From: Alphaproteobacteria bacterium
Lineage (GTDB): Bacteria > Pseudomonadota > Alphaproteobacteria > Elsterales > Elsteraceae
DNA: 6,837 bases
Direction: 5' to 3'
NCBI GenBank assembly: GCA_013297545.1
Contig: JAAFHH010000163.1
Span: forward strand, 1-6,837
Shown: piece after piece, positions 1 to 4,038 of the stretch
Numbering within the stretch: position 1 is the first letter of the stretch
Layout of the letters: every line of letters starts with the position of its first letter
Made by a program: the position numbers and the translations under genes
The notes under the pieces: generated by a model
Seen by the model: the letters and a program-made list of their open reading frames with translations, nothing else
Databases searched by the model: none
Told to the model about the DNA's origin: nothing

Positions 1-48
1 GCGCCAGCGACCCAACCGGCGCCGCAGCGCAGCGGCCGCCCCGGATGA
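1..48 (+). CDS. Possible 3' end of an upstream gene (partial)
   Basis: An open frame enters from the left edge in frame 1 and stops at the TGA at 46-48. It encodes a Pro/Ala/Arg-rich tail of 15 residues ending in RSGRPG. Its stop would overlap the aminotransferase start as ATGA, a common arrangement in tightly packed operons, and this junction is the main support. No product can be inferred from so few residues. The other forward frames are also open across this stretch, so it could equally be non-coding sequence or an N-terminal extension of the next gene. Confidence 0.25.
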   Translation, partial: APATQPAPQRSGRPG

Positions 49-1145
49 TCGCGCCTACCCGGCATACCTTCGCGTCTGGCCCAGGCCAGTTCCCGCCGGC
101 CGTCAACGCCGCCCTCACCCGGCCGATGGTCCACCACACGGACCCCTGGTTCCACGCCTTCTATGCCGAACAGACCGCCCGCCTGCAGCGCCTGCTGGGT
201 GTCGCGACCCCGCCAGTGCTGGTCCAGGGCGAAGCGGTGGTGGCACTGGAGGCCGCCGCCGCCTCCCTCGTCGCCCCGGGTGACCGAGTGCTGAACGTGG
301 TGAGCGGCCACTACAGCCGGTTCTTCAGCCTGTGGCTGCGGCGCTGGACCGACCGGGTCGACGAACTGGTGGTGCCGGACGATCAGGTGCCGAGTGCGGC
401 TGCCCTCGATGCCGCCCTGACGAAGACACCGGGCACGGCGATCGTCGCGTTCGTGCATTGCGAAACCCCCTCCGGCACGCTGCTGCCGTTGGCGGACCTC
501 GCCCGCGTCGCCAAGCGCCATGGTGCGGTGGTGCTGGTCGATGCCGTCGCCTCAGTCGGCGGCATGGCGCTCGATCTCGATGGCTGGGGCATCGATTTGG
601 GTGTGCTGGGCTTGCACAAATGCTTGGCCGGCCCACCGGGTCTAACGCCGGTGCATCTGTCGGACCGGGCGTGGGCGAAAATCCACGCCAACCCGGCGGC
701 ACCACAGGCATCGATCCTGAGCTTGAAGGATTGGTGCGGGGCGCATGATCCCGACGTACCCTTCCCGTTCACGCCCTCGATCTTGGAGATCTATGCCCTC
801 GACGGTGTCTTGACGGCGTGGGAAGCCGAAGGCGTGCAAGCACGGATCGACCGCCATGCCCAAGTCGCCGCCGTCACTCGTGCGGCGGTGCTCGACCTCG
901 GCCTCAGCCTGTTCCCAGCCGATCCGGCGACAGCAGCCGATTGCGTCACCGCGATCCGCCTGCCGGATGGCATCGACGAACGCGACGTGCGGGCCCAATT
1001 GCGCGATCAGTTCGGCCTTTGGCTCGCGGGCGGCGAAGGTACCTTGAAGGGCCGGGTCCTGCGCATTGGCCACATGGGCGAAGCGGCCCGGATCAGCACG
1101 CCAGAGCTGGTGATCCCAGCCCTCAAGGCCGTGCTAGCGCGCTAG
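45..1145 (+). CDS. Class V PLP aminotransferase, pyridoxamine-pyruvate / alanine-glyoxylate type
   Basis: This is a 366-residue fold-type I PLP enzyme that moves an amino group between an amine or amino acid and a small 2-oxo acid, probably in the cytoplasm. Visible family marks are QGEAVVALEAAAASL (61-75), the ring-stacking Tyr in SGHYSR (Tyr90), VHCETPSGT (137-145), the cofactor-binding Asp in VLVDAVASVGG (Asp166), the Schiff-base Lys in HKCLAGPPGLT (Lys192), FPFTPS (240-245) and LRIGHMG with the carboxylate-binding Arg340. From memory, KCL-PPGLT, WAK--ANP-AP and RIGHMG resemble pyridoxamine-pyruvate aminotransferase of Mesorhizobium loti, a vitamin B6 catabolic enzyme, more than plain alanine- or serine-glyoxylate aminotransferases. 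A second active-site Arg that I recall from that enzyme (Arg336) seems to be Glu331 here, so the substrate is uncertain. The ATG start has no clear Shine-Dalgarno. The frame is open to the left edge, so a longer N-terminus is possible. It converges with the catalase-like gene and overlaps it by 12 bp. Confidence 0.88.
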   Translation: MIAPTRHTFASGPGQFPPAVNAALTRPMVHHTDPWFHAFYAEQTARLQRLLGVATPPVLVQGEAVVALEAAAASLVAPGDRVLNVVSGHYSRFFSLWLRRWTDRVDELVVPDDQVPSAAALDAALTKTPGTAIVAFVHCETPSGTLLPLADLARVAKRHGAVVLVDAVASVGGMALDLDGWGIDLGVLGLHKCLAGPPGLTPVHLSDRAWAKIHANPAAPQASILSLKDWCGAHDPDVPFPFTPSILEIYALDGVLTAWEAEGVQARIDRHAQVAAVTRAAVLDLGLSLFPADPATAADCVTAIRLPDGIDERDVRAQLRDQFGLWLAGGEGTLKGRVLRIGHMGEAARISTPELVIPALKAVLAR

Positions 1146-1146
1146 C
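1133..1146. repeat. 14-bp perfect palindrome holding both convergent stop codons
   Basis: GCTAGCGCGCTAGC reads the same on both strands. Its inner 12 bp (1134-1145) encode Leu-Ala-Arg-stop on each strand, so the aminotransferase and the catalase-like protein both end in LAR and their frames overlap by exactly 12 bp. There is no loop or T-tract, so it is not a classical terminator. Whether it does anything beyond economical gene packing is unknown. Confidence 0.8.
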
Positions 1147-2171
1147 CGTCGTTCGCGTGACAGGGTGTAGGCGGTGGTGCGCGCCAGCAGGGTTGGATCG
1201 TTGGACGGCTCGATGCCGCGCGGCAGGATCAGCGGATAGAACGCCATCGCATCGCACTTGCCGCCCGCACCCGCCTCGACGTGGCTGAGTGTCACCTCTC
1301 CCAGCGTCACCCGCCGCCGTTCGGCTGGCCAGGCGATGGTTGGGTTGTCCAACACGTCACCAGGCTCGGCGATCTGGGCGGTCATACGAAAGCGCACCGG
1401 GCCGCTCGCCATGCGCCGGCGCAGCTCATCGGCCAGGAAGTCATCGGGCAGAGCCGCGAGCTCCGCGTCGCTGAGGCCCAGCAAGCCGGCCGCCGGCTCG
1501 AACTCCCAGCGTACCCACGTGCCGGTGCCGGCCGCGTTCACGAACCGGAACGTGTTGATGCCGTAGTAGCGCACGCCCGCGTAGCTCGCCGGGATGGGAT
1601 TGGCGGCCAAGTAGGCCATCTGCGGCCTGGTGTCGGGCAGTGCTGCGTTGGAGGCGGCAATCCGGGCCGGATCGGCCCGCCCGGTCGCGGGATCGATCGC
1701 ACGCGCCTGCAGGAACGCGAGGAAGGTCTCCGGCGTTGAGGCGAAGAAGAACGGCGCCGACATCGCAGCCATGTCCCACTGGTGCGGCCCGCCGGTATCG
1801 AGGCTGAGCGCAAAGCCGCGCACGCTGCGGGTCTTGTCCGACACCAGCGGATTGCCACCGCCAACGGCGAAGCGGCCGATCACCGGCACGGCTGGGCCGG
1901 CAAAGGTGGCGGCCGCCGAAAGCGTGGCCGCTTCGGAGGCGGGTGAAAAACTGCCCTCGACGCACACACCCTTGGCGAAGGATCGCCGGGCCGGATGCTG
2001 GCCGACAACACCTTCAAAGGCTTGGATCAAGGCAGCAGCATCGGCCGGTCGCGGTGGCGGCGTGACCGCTTGGGCGAGCGCTGGCGCCACGGTGACTGCC
2101 TGCAGGCCGACTGCGAGCAGGAGCATCCGCGTGGTGTTACCGGTGATCAGAGGCTTTGGTGTCAGTGCCAT
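1134..2171 (-). CDS. Exported catalase-related (SrpA-type) heme protein with an altered distal site
   Basis: A 345-residue protein of the small catalase-fold family (SrpA/periplasmic catalase-related peroxidase, usually about 310-370 residues). A Sec-type signal peptide is visible: basic N-terminus, hydrophobic stretch 16-33, and probable cleavage after ALA at residue 33, giving a periplasmic protein. Family marks include AKGVCVEGSFSP (66-77), PFFFASTPETFLAFL (140-154), YYGINTFRF (202-210), LPRGIEPSNDP (316-326) and the proximal heme motif R-TTA-Y, with Arg331 and the axial ligand Tyr335. Catalases and SrpA-type peroxidases normally have HAKG as the distal motif, with His catalytic. Here the DNA (TTC on the minus strand) gives FAKG, so Phe65 sits where the catalytic His should be. 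The distal Asn also seems absent (MSAP, 137-140). Heme binding is plausible, but peroxide dismutation is doubtful. The start is supported by AGGGAG seven bases upstream. It is divergent from pyp across 192 bp. A sequencing error cannot be excluded, but one would need two base changes to turn TTC into CAC or CAT. Confidence 0.87.
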   Translation of the reverse strand: MALTPKPLITGNTTRMLLLAVGLQAVTVAPALAQAVTPPPRPADAAALIQAFEGVVGQHPARRSFAKGVCVEGSFSPASEAATLSAAATFAGPAVPVIGRFAVGGGNPLVSDKTRSVRGFALSLDTGGPHQWDMAAMSAPFFFASTPETFLAFLQARAIDPATGRADPARIAASNAALPDTRPQMAYLAANPIPASYAGVRYYGINTFRFVNAAGTGTWVRWEFEPAAGLLGLSDAELAALPDDFLADELRRRMASGPVRFRMTAQIAEPGDVLDNPTIAWPAERRRVTLGEVTLSHVEAGAGGKCDAMAFYPLILPRGIEPSNDPTLLARTTAYTLSRERRLAR

Positions 2172-2178
2172 GTCCCAT

Positions 2179-2184
2179 CTCCCT
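2179..2184 (-). promoter_or_regulatory. Ribosome binding site of the catalase-like gene
   Basis: AGGGAG on the minus strand lies 7 bases before the ATG at 2171. This fixes the start that yields the full signal peptide, in preference to the internal Met16. Confidence 0.65.
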
Positions 2185-2216
2185 GTACGCCGTGGCGACT
2201 GGTTAGCCTGCCCAAA

Positions 2217-2232
2217 CGGCAGGCGCCAGCCG
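2217..2232. repeat. 16-bp imperfect palindrome, catalase-proximal
   Basis: CGGCAGGCGCCAGCCG is symmetrical in 14 of 16 positions around its centre between 2224 and 2225. It lies about 46 bp upstream of the catalase-like start codon. The size and symmetry suit a dimeric repressor or activator, but in GC-rich DNA such a site can arise by chance. Confidence 0.35.
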
Positions 2233-2255
2233 GGAGTGAACGCCGCAGCGACGAG

Positions 2256-2279
2256 GCGCTATTTCGCATCGACTAGCGC
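2256..2279. repeat. Inverted repeat GCGCTA-N12-TAGCGC in the divergent promoter region
   Basis: Two perfect 6-bp arms (2256-2261 and 2274-2279) flank a 12-bp spacer. An overlapping second inverted repeat, TTTCGC (2262-2267) and GCGAAA (2278-2283), shares the same stretch. It lies about midway between the two genes, so it could serve as an operator for either transcript or as an RNA hairpin in a leader. No known regulator consensus was recognised. Confidence 0.35.
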
Positions 2280-2310
2280 GAAAGCCATTGCCTTGCCGCC
2301 TGGACGGAAT

Positions 2311-2325
2311 ACCTGTGGATCAGGT
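2311..2325. repeat. Inverted repeat ACCTG-N5-CAGGT upstream of pyp
   Basis: Perfect 5-bp arms flank TGGAT, ending 38 bp before the pyp start codon, where a promoter-proximal operator would lie. The arm sequences match the outer ends of LuxR-type lux boxes, but the total length (15 bp) is shorter than the usual 18-20 bp. A LuxR-type assignment is therefore weak. Confidence 0.35.
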
Positions 2326-2350
2326 GATACGCGCACCCAATCAGCAACCC

Positions 2351-2356
2351 TAAGGA
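2351..2356 (+). promoter_or_regulatory. Ribosome binding site of pyp
   Basis: TAAGGA sits 7 bases before the pyp ATG, close to the ideal Shine-Dalgarno sequence and spacing. It is among the strongest initiation signals in the window and suits a photoreceptor made in quantity. Confidence 0.7.
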
Positions 2357-2363
2357 TCAAATC

Positions 2364-2750
2364 ATGAGCAGTTTGGATGTGGTTGAGTTCGGCAAAGCAG
2401 ACATCGAAAACATCCTCGGCCGGATGTCGGAAACCGAAATCGATGGTCTGGTGTTTGGCGCCATTCAGCTCGATGCGACCGGCAAAATCCTGAAGTACAA
2501 CGCCGTTGAGGGTGGGATCACCGGCCGCGATCCCAAAGCCGTCTTGGGGCGTAACTTCTTCACAGACGTTGCGCCATGCACGAATACTCCAGAATTCAAG
2601 GGCATCTTTGATCAAGGCGTGAAGAACAACGACCTGAACACCATGATCGAGTATGTGTTCGATTATCAGATGGCGCCAACCAAAGTGAAGATCCACATGA
2701 AAAAGGCACTGGTTGGCGATACCTACTGGGTCTTCGTCAAACGTCTGTAG
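2364..2750 (+). CDS. pyp: Photoactive yellow protein (PYP), blue-light photoreceptor
   Basis: A 128-residue single-PAS-domain cytosolic protein that covalently carries trans-p-coumaric acid as a thioester and isomerises it on absorbing blue light. It aligns without gaps to Halorhodospira halophila PYP (125 residues, recalled) with a +3 offset. All key residues are present: Tyr45 and Glu49 (hydrogen bonds to the chromophore phenolate; Tyr42/Glu46 in H. halophila), Thr53, Arg55, Cys72 in VAPCT (chromophore attachment; Cys69), Tyr97, Phe99, Tyr101 and Met103 (Met100, which speeds dark recovery). Near-identical blocks include ITGRDPK, FDYQM-PTKVK and YWVFVKR. Retention of the Tyr/Glu pair and Met predicts a yellow form near 446 nm with fairly fast recovery; this is inference. 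It stands alone, with no fused kinase or phytochrome. Its likely chromophore-activating ligase starts 14 bp downstream. G+C is low for the window (54 of 120 bases at 2581-2700). Confidence 0.97.
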   Translation: MSSLDVVEFGKADIENILGRMSETEIDGLVFGAIQLDATGKILKYNAVEGGITGRDPKAVLGRNFFTDVAPCTNTPEFKGIFDQGVKNNDLNTMIEYVFDYQMAPTKVKIHMKKALVGDTYWVFVKRL

Positions 2751-2764
2751 ACACGCGCAGCCCG

Positions 2765-3985
2765 ATGTGGTGGCAGGACACGGCAACGCTCACCCGCTTC
2801 GTCACCAGCGTGATCGCGGGCGAGCTCGCGGCCCTGCGCCCGCGCGAACCAGTGCCTCGGCGCCCCTGGCCGGCTGAATTCCCCATCGGTGCGGGCGGTT
2901 TGGATGCGGACTCGCTGGAACTGCTGGCACTGGCCGCCAGTCTCGGCCAGCGGCTGCAGTTTCACCGCACCGGCCTCGAAGACCTGTTGCTGGCACATCG
3001 AACCGTCGATGGCTGGAGCAGGATCGCCGAGCGCAGCCTGCGGCTGTTCGATGCCGAGATCACGTTTCTGACCTCCGGCAGCACAGGATCAGCCAAACCG
3101 GTTCCCCACGCCCTCGACGATTTGAGGGAAGAAGGTTCAGCACTGGCAACACTGGTTGGCCCACGATCTCGCGTCCTCTCGGTCGTGCCCTGTCACCACA
3201 TCTACGGCTTTATCTTCACGATCTTGCTGCCCCAAGCCCTCGGCATACCGATCGAAGACTGGAGTGATCGCGCGATTGGCAGCGTTGGTGCGGCCCTGCA
3301 GCCGGGGGACCTGGTGATCGGTCATCCAGTCTTCTGGCAGGCCTTCGCCCGCATCGCGCCCACCGTTCCAGCCGACGTGGTCGGCGTCACCTCCACGGCA
3401 CCCTGCGATCCTGGCGTGATCGCTGACCTGCGGGCGCAGGGCGTGTCCCGGATCATCGAGATCTACGGCGCCTCCGAAACCGCGGGTGTCGGCTGGCGCG
3501 ACGAACCAACCGCACCCTTCCAGCTGTTCGCCCACTGGCAGCCAGGCGCGACACCGGGCGAGCTCCTGCGGCGCGCTCAGGCCGGACCAGACCGGCGGGT
3601 CGAGGTGCAGGACCGGCTGGAGTGGATCAGTTCACGCCACTTCCGCGTTCTTGGACGAACGGATGGTGCGGTGCAGGTGGCCGGGGTGAATGTGTTTCCC
3701 GATCGCGTGGCCGCGGTACTGGCCACACACCCCGCCGTTGTTGCCACGGCCGTGCGCCTGATGCACCCGCATGAGGGCACCCGACTGAAGGCATTCATCG
3801 TCCCGCGCGATCCGTTGGCGGATGTCGACAGTCTGCGCGCCGAGCTCACCACCTGGATGACCACCGCCTTACCCGCGCCAGAGCGCCCGAAAGCGCTGCG
3901 CTTTGGTCATGAGATCCCGGTTGGGCCAATGGGTAAGCCAATGGACTGGCCGCTGGCAGACGAGCAGGCCCCAACCAGCGTCTGA
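2765..3985 (+). CDS. pcl: Probable p-coumarate:CoA ligase for the PYP chromophore (short ANL-family ligase)
   Basis: A 406-residue AMP-forming acyl-CoA ligase that should activate p-coumarate with ATP and CoA, providing the thioester donor for PYP. Adenylation motifs in order: P-loop FLTSGSTGSAKP (101-112), PCHHIYGF (142-149), EIYGASETAG (232-241), GRTDGAVQVAGVNVFP (297-312) with Asp300 in the hinge region, and the catalytic Lys in GPMGKP (Lys391). The P-loop lies near residue 103, far earlier than in plant 4-coumarate ligases (about 540 residues), so most of the usual N-terminal domain is missing. In its place is a roughly 90-residue segment with DADSLELLALAASL (47-60), which resembles the Ser-bearing helix of acyl carrier proteins. 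The function is inferred mainly from its position next to pyp; a similar tal-pcl-pyp grouping is known from Rhodobacter. It starts 14 bp after pyp with no visible Shine-Dalgarno, suggesting weaker or coupled translation. The substrate itself cannot be read from the sequence. Confidence 0.87.
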   Translation: MWWQDTATLTRFVTSVIAGELAALRPREPVPRRPWPAEFPIGAGGLDADSLELLALAASLGQRLQFHRTGLEDLLLAHRTVDGWSRIAERSLRLFDAEITFLTSGSTGSAKPVPHALDDLREEGSALATLVGPRSRVLSVVPCHHIYGFIFTILLPQALGIPIEDWSDRAIGSVGAALQPGDLVIGHPVFWQAFARIAPTVPADVVGVTSTAPCDPGVIADLRAQGVSRIIEIYGASETAGVGWRDEPTAPFQLFAHWQPGATPGELLRRAQAGPDRRVEVQDRLEWISSRHFRVLGRTDGAVQVAGVNVFPDRVAAVLATHPAVVATAVRLMHPHEGTRLKAFIVPRDPLADVDSLRAELTTWMTTALPAPERPKALRFGHEIPVGPMGKPMDWPLADEQAPTSV

Positions 3986-4001
3986 CCCCACGGCAACGAC
4001 A

Positions 4002-4024
4002 CTTGCCGCGCAGGCACGGGCAAG
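4002..4024 (+). repeat. Inverted repeat between pcl and the PIG-L gene
   Basis: CTTGCC (4002-4007) and GGCAAG (4019-4024) could pair across an 11-base loop. The repeat lies in the 53-bp gap after the pcl stop and touches the ribosome binding region of the next gene. No T-tract follows, so it is a poor terminator candidate. It could modulate downstream translation, or be chance. Confidence 0.3.
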
Positions 4025-4030
4025 GCAGGG
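4024..4030 (+). promoter_or_regulatory. Ribosome binding site that decides the PIG-L start
   Basis: GGCAGGG lies 8 bases before the ATG at 4039. It supports that ATG over an in-frame TTG at 4003, which would add 12 residues of arginine-rich sequence and has no Shine-Dalgarno of its own. Confidence 0.55.
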
Positions 4031-4038
4031 TGCGCCGC

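Larger units (their letters stand above)
2172..2363. promoter_or_regulatory. Divergent intergenic region between the catalase-like gene and pyp
   Basis: These 192 bp separate the two divergent start codons and should hold the promoters of both transcripts. I found no convincing sigma-70 -35/-10 pair by eye. The best -35-like hexamers (for example TTGCCG at 2293-2298) lack a properly spaced -10. Three inverted repeats, listed separately, are candidate operator sites. No protein-coding signal is apparent in this stretch. Confidence 0.6.

Noticed and set aside
2311..2325. A true lux box upstream of pyp
   Set aside because: The arms fit, but the element is 15 bp instead of 18-20 bp and no luxR or luxI gene is present, so only a generic inverted repeat is claimed.
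2281..2363. Sigma-70 promoter for pyp built on TTGCCG at 2293
   Set aside because: No AT-rich -10 hexamer lies at 16-18 bp spacing; the nearest candidate (GATACG at 2326) is 27 bp away.
1630..2367. 245-codon plus-strand open frame whose TGA overlaps the pyp ATG
   Set aside because: It runs antisense to the catalase-like gene, whose family motifs and signal peptide are clear. The protein is low-complexity Ala/Arg/Pro-rich and matches nothing known to me. The ATGA overlap is probably chance.
2259..2786. 175-codon open frame on the minus strand across pyp
   Set aside because: It lies wholly antisense to the unmistakable PYP gene, has no recognisable motifs, and mirrors codon bias of the coding strand.
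4002..4024. Rho-independent terminator after pcl
   Set aside because: The stem is only 6 bp with an 11-base loop and is not followed by a run of T, so read-through into the PIG-L gene remains likely.
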